NCBI GenBank assembly: GCA_052390035.1
Contig: JBQTHI010000084.1
Coordinates: forward strand, 1 to 25,323
From: JBQTHI01 sp052390035
GTDB taxonomy: Bacteria; Actinomycetota; Acidimicrobiia; Spongiisociales; ZC4RG35
Length of the DNA stretch: 25,323 nucleotides
Direction: 5' to 3'
In this document: in pieces, positions 1 to 7,107 of the stretch
How positions within the stretch are numbered: the first letter of the stretch is position 1
Layout: every line of letters starts with the position of its first letter
Notes under the pieces: generated by a model
The model's database searches: none
What the model was told of the DNA's origin: nothing
The model's input: the letters and a program-made list of their open reading frames with translations, nothing else
Position numbers and translations under genes: made by a program

Positions 1-895
1 AATCCGACCCGGAAAACCAACGCATTTTGTCGAGGGCATTCCCCACCGCCTCCCCCGCCGCCGGCCAGTCCCGCCCGGCGCGGGCTGAAAGCGCCCACCA
101 CGCCGAGACACGACCGGCGGCCCCGCCCCGGCGCCGGCCCATCGCTCCACCGGAGGCCGCCGCCCAGGCCATCCAGGCGAGGGCGGTGGCCGGCGAGAGT
201 GCCCCCACCCGGGCGCGGGCCGGACCGATCAACCGGATGGCGGCCGCCGCTCCTCCGTAAGCACAGACTGCCTGGCCCCGTCCGTTCGACTCCTCGATCC
301 AGGGGGTAACCAGTCCGAGCAACGCCGTGATGGTCTCGACGTCGTCCACCTCCTCGCCATGGTCGGGGAGTTTGGCCTCGGTCAGCACCGGTAGCGGCGG
401 TGGGTGTGACTCGACCCTGTCCGCCTTGTACGCGGGCCTCGAGTAACCCGGTTCCCACTCCAACAGTCGGGAGGGAAGCTCGAGGACGTGGGGATCGATT
501 TGGCTCGGATCGATGCTCTCGCCAGCCAACACTCGCTCATGGGCCACCAGGGTCTTCTCAGGTCCGGCAGCCAGGTGGGGCACGAGGTCTGCGAAGCTGT
601 GGCGGTTGGCGGCCACCTCGGTCAGAGGACCAAGCGCAAACCTGGCGGGACCTTCAATCACCGCCTGGGCTGCCAGCTCCGGTGGTCCTTCGAGAGCCAG
701 CCGGTAACGGATGTGTTCATCGACTCCCCACAACTGTTTGCCGCGGGTGACCGCGTCGGCGAGGAGAACCCGGAGACGGATCAACTGATCCCAAGCGCGG
801 GTTCGGCAGCGGTCGTTGATCAAGCGGAGCAAGGCGTCGGTATCCGACGCTTCGATCGCGTCGACGACCGCCTGATCGGAAAAGAGACCGCTCAT
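1..895 (-). CDS. hypothetical protein, 3'-truncated by the window edge
   Basis: An uninterrupted minus-strand frame runs from an ATG at 895 to the left edge, giving at least 298 residues with no stop. The start overlaps the stop of the DUF2905 gene in an ATGA arrangement, which supports the start and co-transcription with the two genes upstream of it. The protein begins MSGLFSDQAV, is soluble in appearance, and is rich in Leu, Ala and charged residues. A proline-rich linker lies around residues 165-180, followed by an Ala/Gly/Trp-rich segment (for example AWMAWAAASGG) near residues 240-260. I do not recognise the family. The Ala/Trp-rich helices could pack as an alpha-solenoid or helical bundle, but this is a guess. 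The C-terminus is outside the window. Confidence 0.8.
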   Translation of the reverse strand, partial: MSGLFSDQAVVDAIEASDTDALLRLINDRCRTRAWDQLIRLRVLLADAVTRGKQLWGVDEHIRYRLALEGPPELAAQAVIEGPARFALGPLTEVAANRHSFADLVPHLAAGPEKTLVAHERVLAGESIDPSQIDPHVLELPSRLLEWEPGYSRPAYKADRVESHPPPLPVLTEAKLPDHGEEVDDVETITALLGLVTPWIEESNGRGQAVCAYGGAAAAIRLIGPARARVGALSPATALAWMAWAAASGGAMGRRRGGAAGRVSAWWALSARAGRDWPAAGEAVGNALDKMRWFSGSD

Positions 896-1113
896 CGGTC
901 GCGAAACAACCGAACAACCAGGTTGAGCGCGATGGTGGCCACGACACTGATGACGATCGAGGAGGTGACGGGAAAGGAGAACCGTCCCCGGTCACCGTCG
1001 GACCGGATGTCGCCGGGGAGGTGGCCGAACCAGGAGAACCATCCCAGCCGGACTGCGATGCCCACCATGATGGCGGCGACTCCCAAACCGATCAGCAGGT
1101 TGCCGGCCCTCAT
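892..1113 (-). CDS. DUF2905 small membrane protein
   Basis: This 73-residue protein has two hydrophobic helices, residues ~4-24 and ~48-68. Between them is a short loop with the pattern LGHLPGDIR and a following FSFPVTSSIVIS stretch. That arrangement (helix, G-x-LPGDI, F-x-FP, helix) is the hallmark of DUF2905, a widespread bacterial family of about 70 residues with no established function. The ATG at 1113 overlaps the upstream gene's stop and its own stop overlaps the next gene's start (both ATGA), so the three genes are translationally coupled. An inner-membrane location is expected. Confidence 0.9.
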   Translation of the reverse strand: MRAGNLLIGLGVAAIMVGIAVRLGWFSWFGHLPGDIRSDGDRGRFSFPVTSSIVISVVATIALNLVVRLFRDR

Positions 1114-1508
1114 TCGGCGGGAGGGGCCTCCCGAGGTGTTGACTCGAGACGAGACTGGTCTTCCGGACCGGTCTTTTTGTCTTGATGGGGAACGGTGCGT
1201 CTCAGTTCCGCCCCCAACTCGGAGAAGGCCGAGCCCACCGCCTCAAAGAAGGTGGTGGCTGCCTGCTTGACGTTGTGCCGGATTTGTTGGTCCCGGGCGG
1301 CGGCACCCACTGCATCGGCCAAACGGTCCCACGCCTTGCCCAGGGTGGAAAAGGCGTCCTTGACCTCTCCTTCGCTTGGTCCCTCCGGACCTGCCTGCTG
1401 GCGGTAGGTATCGGCGAGTCGCTTACGTAGCGCCGAAAACTGATCGCTCAACCGCTCCCACGGGTCGACGCTTGTTGGGTCGATAGGATCTTCTGAGTGC
1501 GTCTCCAC
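1110..1508 (-). CDS. hypothetical helical protein
   Basis: This frame encodes about 132 residues from a GTG at 1508. It is predicted to be mostly helical: charged, Ala-rich stretches such as ERLSDQFSALRKRLADTY and WDRLADAVGAAARDQQIR suggest amphipathic or coiled-coil helices, and the tail (~residues 105-132) is Pro/Glu-rich and probably disordered. I do not recognise a named family. The start is uncertain. The GTG at 1508 abuts an AGGAGG, too close for normal Shine-Dalgarno spacing, and it overlaps the divergent exonuclease start at 1497. A TTG at 1451 preceded by GGGAG is an alternative. Longer in-frame extensions run antisense to the conserved exonuclease N-terminus and were rejected. The stop overlaps the DUF2905 start (ATGA). 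Confidence 0.75.
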   Translation of the reverse strand: METHSEDPIDPTSVDPWERLSDQFSALRKRLADTYRQQAGPEGPSEGEVKDAFSTLGKAWDRLADAVGAAARDQQIRHNVKQAATTFFEAVGSAFSELGAELRRTVPHQDKKTGPEDQSRLESTPREAPPAE

Positions 1509-2363
1509 CTCCTGGATGGTACCTACGAGTTGTTCAGAGCGTTCTTTGGTTATCCACCCCGCCATTCCCCGGACGGGAGGCAGGTCGGGGCGACGCTGGG
1601 GGTGATGGAGACCACCCTCTCTCTTCTTCGGGAACCCGGGGTTACCCACCTGGCCGTGGCGACCGATACGGTGATCGAGTCTTTTCGTAACGACTTGTTC
1701 TTGGGTTACAAGACCTCCGCCGGAGTTGATCCCGAGCTCCTCGCCCAGTTTCCACTGGTGGAAGAGGCCTTGGAGGCACTCGGGGTGGTGGTGTGGAGGA
1801 TGCGGGAATTCGAGGCGGATGATGCCATCGCGACGGCCGCCTTCCGCTGGTGCGAAGACGTCGAACAGGTGGTCATCTGCACTCCCGACAAGGACATGGC
1901 GCAATGTGTGATCGGGGAGCGGGTAATCACGCTCAACCGACGGCAGCAGTCGATCCTCGATGAGGATGGGGTGATGGAGAAGTTCGGGGTGCCTCCCGAG
2001 TCGATCCCCGACTATTTGGCCTTGGTGGGAGACACCGCCGACGGCGTACCCGGCCTACCGGGCTGGGGGGCCAAATCCGCTGCGGCCGTCCTCGGCCGAT
2101 GGCGCAAGCTGGAGGCCATACCGGAACGGGCCGCTTGGTGGGGGGTGCCGGTGCGGGGGGCCGAGAAACTCGCCGCCACTTTGGCTGCTCATCGTGAAGC
2201 AGTCATGTTGTACAGGACCTTGACCACTCTCCGCCGGGACGTACCGCTCGCCGAATCCCTGGCCGATCTGGAATGGCGGGGGGTTAGGGGCGATGCCTTC
2301 CTGGCCATGTGCGACGAACTTGGTTTTGACGACGTCCGCACCCGCCCCCACCTCTGGCAGTAG
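1497..2363 (+). CDS. 5'-3' exonuclease / flap endonuclease-like, stand-alone
   Basis: This 288-residue protein is of the PIN/5'-3' exonuclease superfamily without a polymerase domain. Visible metal-binding acidic residues are D7 (LLDG), D57, E106/D108/D109 (EADDAIA), D131/D133 (TPDKDM) and D179/D182 (LVGDTADGVPG). A helix-three-turn-helix DNA-binding segment follows (VPGLPGWGAKSAA, ~184-197). Stand-alone proteins of this size in bacteria (YpcP/Xni-like) remove 5' flaps or RNA primers as a backup to the DNA polymerase I domain. The start is a GTG with AGGA about 8 nt upstream, and the mature N-terminus MRLHLLDG fits the family. It is convergent with the FAD oxidoreductase gene, with only 15 bp between the stops. 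Confidence 0.93.
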   Translation: MRLHLLDGTYELFRAFFGYPPRHSPDGRQVGATLGVMETTLSLLREPGVTHLAVATDTVIESFRNDLFLGYKTSAGVDPELLAQFPLVEEALEALGVVVWRMREFEADDAIATAAFRWCEDVEQVVICTPDKDMAQCVIGERVITLNRRQQSILDEDGVMEKFGVPPESIPDYLALVGDTADGVPGLPGWGAKSAAAVLGRWRKLEAIPERAAWWGVPVRGAEKLAATLAAHREAVMLYRTLTTLRRDVPLAESLADLEWRGVRGDAFLAMCDELGFDDVRTRPHLWQ

Positions 2364-2378
2364 CTCCAGTTGGTTGGA

Positions 2379-3794
2379 TTAGAGGCGCTTGAGCGCGGTC
2401 TTGGCCGCCCAATAACCACACATGCCATGAACCCCAGCCCCGGGCGGGGTCGACGACGAGCACAGATACACCCCGTCGAGAGGGGTCGTGTAGGGGTTGG
2501 TGGCGGGGACCGGCCGGAAGAGGAGCTGGCGAATGGTGTGGGCTCCTCCCGTGATGTCACCCCCCGCACAATTGGGGTTGTAGCTGGCGAGATCGGCTGG
2601 GGATTTGACCGCCCGGGCGAGGACCCGGTCTTTGAATCCGGGGGCGAGGTATTCGATCTGTTCCTCGATCGATGGGAGGAAATCATCGGAGGAGCCGAAC
2701 GGAACATGGGCATAGAGCCACAGGGTGTGTCGCCCCAGAGGAGCCCGGGTGGGATCGAACATGCTGGGTTGGGCGACCAGCATGAACGGCTGCTGGGGGC
2801 GCCGTCCCTCCCAGTTGGCTCGCTCGCTTTCGACAATCGATAGAGACGACCCGATGTGGATGGTCCCCGCCTCGCTCAACCGAGGATTGATCCACGGCAC
2901 CGGGGCCGATAGGGCATAGTCAACCTTGTAGGCGGCAGGTGCCCGCCGGAACCGGCCGAGTCTTTCTCGATAGCGGGTGGGGAGTCTGGCACCGGCGAGT
3001 CTCTCGAAAACATCCGGGGTCACATCGAGAAGGGTTGCCTGCGCCGGGGGCAGCTGGCCGAGATCTTCGATCCACCGGCCTGTTTCGATTTCGCCGCCGA
3101 GCTCGACCAGGTAGGAGGCGAGGGCGTCGACGATGGCCTGCGAGCCGCCGGCGGCAAACGGCCAGCCAAGCCGGTGAGCCGTTATCGGGTAGAGCAGCCC
3201 GAAAGACGAGGTCAAGGGCCGACTCAACGGAAGGAAGCCGTGGGCGGCGGTCCCGGCCAATAAGGCCTTGGCCGGTTCATGCCTGAACGCCTTCAGAAGG
3301 GTGGTGGCGGGAAGCACTGCAGACATTCCAAACCGCGCCATGGTCAGGGGATGGCGGGGAAGGCGAAGGACCGGGCCGAGAATCTGGGGCTCGATCTGAT
3401 CCCATCGTTCAACTAACGGCTCGATTCTCCGCCGGTACTCCTCTCCGTCCGAGCCGCCTAGCCCGGATGCGGTGGCGGTTACGGATCGATGAACCAGAAC
3501 CGCCTCTCCCGGGCTGATGGGGTGGGCGAGCGGGATGGGCGGCTGCACCCAGCGCAGCCCGTGCTCTTCGAGCGGGAGGGTGCGGAAGTAGGGCGAGCTC
3601 ATCCCGAGCGGATGCACCGCCGCACAGACGTCGTGCCGAAAACCCGGAAGCGTTAATTCCAGCGTCCGGGAACCTCCACCGATGGTGGCACCACCTTCGA
3701 TCACCCTGACCCGCCGGCCGGCCCGGGCCAGCGCCACCGCTGCCGCCAACCCGTTGGGCCCCGCTCCCACCACTACTGCATCAAGTCCGGTCAT
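2379..3794 (-). CDS. FAD/NAD(P)-dependent oxidoreductase, phytoene desaturase-like (PYROXD2-type)
   Basis: This 471-residue flavoprotein has an N-terminal dinucleotide-binding fold (VVVGAGPNGLAAAVALARAG, residues ~7-26) and a second acidic strand end (VIEGG). The C-terminal FAD signature contains SSSTPPGAGVHGMCGY, typical of the PYROXD2/CrtI-like amine oxidase superfamily. Members desaturate or oxidise hydrophobic substrates; the substrate here cannot be inferred. No carotenoid genes (crtB, crtE) are in the window, so a carotenoid role is not supported. I chose the ATG at 3794 rather than the GTG nine bases upstream because AGGTGG lies 5 nt before the ATG. The gene diverges from the dienelactone hydrolase gene across ~60 bp. 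Confidence 0.9.
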   Translation of the reverse strand: MTGLDAVVVGAGPNGLAAAVALARAGRRVRVIEGGATIGGGSRTLELTLPGFRHDVCAAVHPLGMSSPYFRTLPLEEHGLRWVQPPIPLAHPISPGEAVLVHRSVTATASGLGGSDGEEYRRRIEPLVERWDQIEPQILGPVLRLPRHPLTMARFGMSAVLPATTLLKAFRHEPAKALLAGTAAHGFLPLSRPLTSSFGLLYPITAHRLGWPFAAGGSQAIVDALASYLVELGGEIETGRWIEDLGQLPPAQATLLDVTPDVFERLAGARLPTRYRERLGRFRRAPAAYKVDYALSAPVPWINPRLSEAGTIHIGSSLSIVESERANWEGRRPQQPFMLVAQPSMFDPTRAPLGRHTLWLYAHVPFGSSDDFLPSIEEQIEYLAPGFKDRVLARAVKSPADLASYNPNCAGGDITGGAHTIRQLLFRPVPATNPYTTPLDGVYLCSSSTPPGAGVHGMCGYWAAKTALKRL

Positions 3795-3856
3795 TTTCGC
3801 CACCTGCCGTTGATCATCGACGCATTCTGGCTGGCAAAGCGTTACGGTCCCGTCAC

Positions 3857-4552
3857 GTGGGCGGTGACCTCACCCTCTACCTGCCGGGCGACCCGATCCC
3901 TGGCTATCTCGCAGCTCCGTCCGACGGCCCACCATGGCCCGGGATCGTCGTACTTCACCAGGCGTTCGGGCTCGATGACGACATAAGGAGGATCACCGAT
4001 CGGCTGGCGACGATGGGGTATCTGGCAGTCGCTCCGGATCTGCTGGCCGACCGGCCGCTGCGATGTCTTGCCCGCATCTTCGCCGACATCAGGCGCGGCT
4101 GGGGGACCAACGTCGAGCAGGTAGCGGCCGTGACCGATTGGCTGAAGGGCCGAGCCGACTGCACGGGGGTAGTCGGGGTCATCGGATTCTGTTTGGGCGG
4201 TGGCCTGGCCTATCTGCTCGGCTGCTCGGGCGCGGTCAAGGTCACCGCCTCCAACTACGGCAAGGCACCTCCACCCCACATGCTGGCCCGATCATGTCCG
4301 GTGGTGGCCTCGTACGGTGGCCGCGATCGGGTCTATGGCGCTCAGGCCGCCGAGGTCGTGCGCACGCTCCTCCACTCGGACATCGATCACGACGTCAAGG
4401 TATATCCCGGTGTCGGACATGGCTTTCTCAACCACGACGACGGCGGTCTGGTGGCCTCGCTCGGCCGCCCGTTCCTCGCCACCGGCTACGACCGCGAGGC
4501 TGCCGAAGACGCCTGGGGAAGGATCGCAGAATTCTTCGCTCGTTATCTCTGA
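3857..4552 (+). CDS. dienelactone hydrolase family protein
   Basis: This 231-residue alpha/beta hydrolase has the dienelactone hydrolase triad in order: Cys112 in GFCLGG, Asp157 in GGRDRV and His188 in GVGHGF. The length matches the family (~230-240). Family members hydrolyse dienelactones or related esters; many actinobacterial paralogues have unknown substrates, and no aromatic ring-cleavage genes are nearby. The start is a GTG at 3857. No clear Shine-Dalgarno precedes it and no better in-frame start lies between it and the divergent oxidoreductase gene. The stop is 10 bp from the stop of the convergent MpaB-type gene. Confidence 0.92.
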   Translation: MGGDLTLYLPGDPIPGYLAAPSDGPPWPGIVVLHQAFGLDDDIRRITDRLATMGYLAVAPDLLADRPLRCLARIFADIRRGWGTNVEQVAAVTDWLKGRADCTGVVGVIGFCLGGGLAYLLGCSGAVKVTASNYGKAPPPHMLARSCPVVASYGGRDRVYGAQAAEVVRTLLHSDIDHDVKVYPGVGHGFLNHDDGGLVASLGRPFLATGYDREAAEDAWGRIAEFFARYL

Positions 4553-4562
4553 GGCCCGCTCC

Positions 4563-5450
4563 TCAAGACGCCGGTTGTCCCTGATTCGGGCCGCGGCCTC
4601 TGCGCGCTCCGGCCTCGGCCAGGGTCAGATTGTGTTTGCCTGCCAAGCGCTCGCTCGCCCATCGAGCCGGCCCGATCATCCGATATCGAAGCGGGAGGAT
4701 GGGACGGACTCTTCGCAAACCTGCCAGGTTGCGGTCGAGCCACCGCTCCCGGCCGGCGGACCAGCGCACGCCGTACAGCCGACGGAGGTCGGGGGGAAGC
4801 GTTCCAAAGGCGGCGAAACGAATCAGGCCCCAGATCGGCTTGATGATCGCCGGCACCGGGCCGCGCCGGATGATCTCGGCCACATTGGCGGCGACCTCGG
4901 TCATCATCAGGCGTCCGGAGGAGATCATCTCCTCGACGTAATCGCTCAGATCGGAGAAGGTAACCGGCACCCGGTCGCGGGGGAGGAGCATCAGGTCGGC
5001 TGCCAGCAGATTCTCTTGGTGGTATCGGTCCCTTTCGCCGGATGAGAGTGGTCGCACCGTGCGCTGGAAGAAGAGCAGAGACGACTCTTCGAGACAGGCG
5101 TGAACCCACAACAACAAGTCAGGATCGAGAGCGTCGTACCGCTCTCCTGTGATCGGGTCGACCCCGTTCACCTTCCGGTGGAGCCGGTTGATCCGGTCGG
5201 CCGCTTGGTCGGCCTCCACCTGGGTCCCAAAGGTCATCGTCGATTGCAGCTGGAGGGTTCGCAGCAGGCGGGCCCAAGGGTCCCGCTGGTACATCGAGGT
5301 CTGGCGGGCCCCGGCCGCCACCAGCGGATGGGCGGCGTGCATCAGGAGCGCCCGCGCCCCACCGAACAGCACCGTCATCTCCTGGTTGACCTGCCAGGTG
5401 ATCGAGTCGGGTCCGAAGTACCCGCGGTCGGCGGCGGGGAACGGTGCCAT
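4563..5450 (-). CDS. MpaB-type oxygenase (DUF2236)
   Basis: This 295-residue protein matches the DUF2236/MpaB family. It has an early R-G-Y-F-G-P-D-S motif, a helix-rich core including MHAAHPLVAAGARQTS (~36-51), the F-G-T segment, and a downstream motif region LLWVHACLEESSLLFFQR. MpaB (latex-clearing-protein-like, mycophenolic-acid pathway) members are haem-binding oxygenases; the substrate here is unknown. The ATG at 5450 was chosen over longer in-frame starts (5498, 5546), because those would run through the promoter and operator of the divergent ArsR gene and add non-family sequence. The short divergent spacing to the regulator suggests, but does not prove, control by it. Confidence 0.87.
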   Translation of the reverse strand: MAPFPAADRGYFGPDSITWQVNQEMTVLFGGARALLMHAAHPLVAAGARQTSMYQRDPWARLLRTLQLQSTMTFGTQVEADQAADRINRLHRKVNGVDPITGERYDALDPDLLLWVHACLEESSLLFFQRTVRPLSSGERDRYHQENLLAADLMLLPRDRVPVTFSDLSDYVEEMISSGRLMMTEVAANVAEIIRRGPVPAIIKPIWGLIRFAAFGTLPPDLRRLYGVRWSAGRERWLDRNLAGLRRVRPILPLRYRMIGPARWASERLAGKHNLTLAEAGARRGRGPNQGQPAS

Positions 5451-5491
5451 TCGGCCGACGCTACCAGTGGACGGTCCGGACGCGATCGGCC

Positions 5492-5520
5492 TTGACATTG
5501 TTCGAACGGTCTGATACAGT
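5492..5520 (+). promoter_or_regulatory. sigma70-type promoter of the ArsR-like gene
   Basis: TTGACA (5492-5497) and TACAGT (5515-5520) are separated by 17 bp, a near-consensus arrangement. A transcription start near 5527 would follow. It lies just upstream of the regulator gene and excludes the ATG at 5524 as the translation start. Confidence 0.75.
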
Positions 5521-5536
5521 TCGATGCATATCGAAC
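5500..5536. promoter_or_regulatory. probable operator with GTTCGA half-sites
   Basis: An 8-bp palindrome GTTCGAAC (5500-5507) lies in the promoter spacer. A second inverted repeat, GTTCGAT-N4-ATCGAAC (5519-5536), covers the end of the -10 and the probable start of transcription. The first and second sites begin 19 bp apart, roughly two helical turns. The position is ideal for repression, so autorepression by the downstream ArsR-type protein is the likely reading (inference). Confidence 0.65.
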
Positions 5537-5571
5537 ATCTACCCACCTCCGAACGAATCGAGAGTCATCTA

Positions 5572-6699
5572 ATGACCGCCGTTCGCACCCTTCATGATCT
5601 CTCCACCGTCAGACCTCGCCGGCTCCGGATCGAGGTTGACAGTAGCCCAATCTACGACCTACTGCTGACCATGTGGTCTACGTTTGGTGGTGACGACAAG
5701 CCCAAGACCCACGCCCTGGGTCAGAATTGGTTCAACAAGTTTCGAACCAGACTGTCAGATCGAACGATCGAGCTGGCAAACCAAGTTTCGCCCCACGGCG
5801 AACTGTGGGCTGCCCTGATTCCGGTCGTCGAGTTGGCTCCCGGCGAACACTCCATCGAGGCGGTGTTGACCTGGCTTGATGGAGCCGACCCGGTTGACAT
5901 CAGAACCAAGCTCCTCGCCGAGAAGTTCTGGGACGTCGAAACAGAGGTTCTGGAAGCGGCCGCGGCAGCTGATCCCGACGCCATCGCCTCGGTACTGGCA
6001 GCTGCGGCCCGCCACGAGATGAATTCCGAGTTCTGCCAATCGCTCGAAAGCTTTCTCGAACTGCCCGCCGAACGGGTGCTGCCCCTTCTCACCGATGTGC
6101 TTCGCCGGGTACGGGAGGAGGCCTTCGTCGAGGTCGAGGAAGAGTGGGCGGCAGCTCAGAAGCGCGACGCCGAAGCGAAGCGTTTGCTGATCGGAGCGGT
6201 CGACTCCGCCACCGACCTGATCGAAACCATCACCAACGGGATCGCCTACGAGCTGCCCCTCGGGACACGCCGGCTCATACTTGTGCCCAGTGTCTCGCTC
6301 CGCCCGTGGACCTTGATCACCGACCGCGACGACGCCCTCATTGTCTGCTACCCGGTGGCGGAAGAAAACCTCGTGCACGACCCCGATGCCCCTCCCACCA
6401 CCTTATTGGCGGTCTATCGAGCCCTCGGGGATGAACGGAGGCTGCGCCTGCTCCGCCGCCTCGCCGACAGCCCGTCCTCCCTGGCCGAGTTGACCGAATA
6501 CCTCGGTCTCGCCAAGTCAACCGTGTTTCATCACATCGGAGTGCTGCGGTCCGCCGGGTTGGTTCGAGTCCAGCTGTCCGCAGGAGGGAAACACTCCACA
6601 TACAGCCTTCGACTCGATTCGATCCCGGATCAGCGAGCCATTTTTGATCAGTACCTCAGCCCACCCGCCGTTGAAAAGGCAGAAGGAGCCGGAAGATGA
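5572..6699 (+). CDS. ArsR-type winged-helix transcriptional regulator with long N-terminal domain
   Basis: This 375-residue protein carries a C-terminal winged helix-turn-helix (~residues 285-360). It includes YRALGDERRLRLLRRLAD, the recognition-helix region LAELTEYLGLAKSTVFHHIGVLRSAGLV and a wing ending GGKHSTYSLR, all typical of ArsR/SmtB. The ~280-residue N-terminal part (starting near RRLRIEVDSSPIYDLLLTMW) is typical of long actinobacterial ArsR-like regulators, and no metal-binding Cys pair is obvious, so a small-molecule or protein signal is more likely than metal. The ATG at 5572 was chosen because the promoter places transcription start after the upstream ATG at 5524. The stop overlaps the next gene (ATGA). 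Confidence 0.88.
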   Translation: MTAVRTLHDLSTVRPRRLRIEVDSSPIYDLLLTMWSTFGGDDKPKTHALGQNWFNKFRTRLSDRTIELANQVSPHGELWAALIPVVELAPGEHSIEAVLTWLDGADPVDIRTKLLAEKFWDVETEVLEAAAAADPDAIASVLAAAARHEMNSEFCQSLESFLELPAERVLPLLTDVLRRVREEAFVEVEEEWAAAQKRDAEAKRLLIGAVDSATDLIETITNGIAYELPLGTRRLILVPSVSLRPWTLITDRDDALIVCYPVAEENLVHDPDAPPTTLLAVYRALGDERRLRLLRRLADSPSSLAELTEYLGLAKSTVFHHIGVLRSAGLVRVQLSAGGKHSTYSLRLDSIPDQRAIFDQYLSPPAVEKAEGAGR

Positions 6700-6884
6700 A
6701 CGCCATGTTGTTTGCTTACGTGGAAGCTCGCCAGGCCGAGATCGAGCTCGCCCTCCGGCAGCGGCATGTCGCCGATGATGCGCCGTCGGTTAGGGATCGG
6801 TTGGGCCGAGCGCTGATCTCCATCGGCGAGCACCTGGTAACGGTCCCCCTTAGGGTGAACCAGGAGGCTCGTCCGGCCGCCTAG
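6696..6884 (+). CDS. small hypothetical protein coupled to the ArsR-type regulator
   Basis: This 62-residue protein (MNAMLFAYVEARQAE at its N-terminus) has its ATG overlapping the regulator's TGA in an ATGA unit. An AAGGAG lies 8 nt upstream, so translation is well supported. It is predicted to be helical and amphipathic with a basic C-terminal half and no membrane segment. No family is recognised. The tight coupling suggests that it works with the regulator, perhaps as a partner or modulator, but this is inference. It is followed by a hairpin terminator. Confidence 0.7.
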   Translation: MNAMLFAYVEARQAEIELALRQRHVADDAPSVRDRLGRALISIGEHLVTVPLRVNQEARPAA

Positions 6885-6904
6885 CCAACCGCAGCCTGAT
6901 TGCT

Positions 6905-6939
6905 GGGACCCCGAGGATCCTCCCTCGTTTCGGGGTCCC
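6905..6939. terminator. shared hairpin terminator between convergent genes
   Basis: GGGACCCCGA (6905-6914) pairs perfectly with TCGGGGTCCC (6930-6939) around a 15-nt loop. It sits between the stop of the 62-aa gene and the stop of the convergent 54-aa gene. No T-run follows on either strand, so termination efficiency is uncertain. Confidence 0.6.
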
Positions 6940-6942
6940 GGC

Positions 6943-7107
6943 TCAGGTTTGCGGATCCTCCCACACCAGGTCGAACCGTTCCATGCACGAGTCACATCGG
7001 TAGGCGTGCACCATTCCGGGTTCGGGAGGCTCGTCGGGTGAAAGAATGGACAGCAGGTGGAGAGTGCCGTCGCAGTCGACACACGGGAGCTCTGGATCCA
7101 CGGTCAT
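6943..7107 (-). CDS. 54-aa double-CxxC (zinc-ribbon-like) mini-protein
   Basis: This 54-residue frame (start MTVDPELPCVDCDG) contains CVDC at residues 9-12 and CDSC at 38-41. The spacing and the intervening hydrophobic stretch fit a small zinc ribbon. Its ATG overlaps the TGA of nhaA (ATGA), so it is translationally coupled to the antiporter gene. It ends immediately before the shared hairpin. Function is unknown; zinc binding is inferred from the four cysteines. Possible roles are a nucleic-acid-binding or protein-interaction module. It falls below common ORF-length cut-offs and would be easily missed. Confidence 0.78.
   Translation of the reverse strand: MTVDPELPCVDCDGTLHLLSILSPDEPPEPGMVHAYRCDSCMERFDLVWEDPQT

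Noticed and set aside
488..1270. A 260-codon plus-strand open frame
   Set aside because: It lies antisense to three overlapping minus-strand genes, one of which is a recognised family (DUF2905). Its translation has no family pattern.
2379..3794. A carotenoid phytoene desaturase
   Set aside because: The C-terminus is PYROXD2-like and no carotenoid gene accompanies it.
5451..5546. An N-terminal extension of the MpaB-type gene
   Set aside because: It would run through the promoter and operator of the divergent regulator gene, and the extra residues are not family-like.
5524..5571. The ATG at 5524 as start of the ArsR-type gene
   Set aside because: The promoter at 5492-5520 places transcription start at about 5527, after this ATG.
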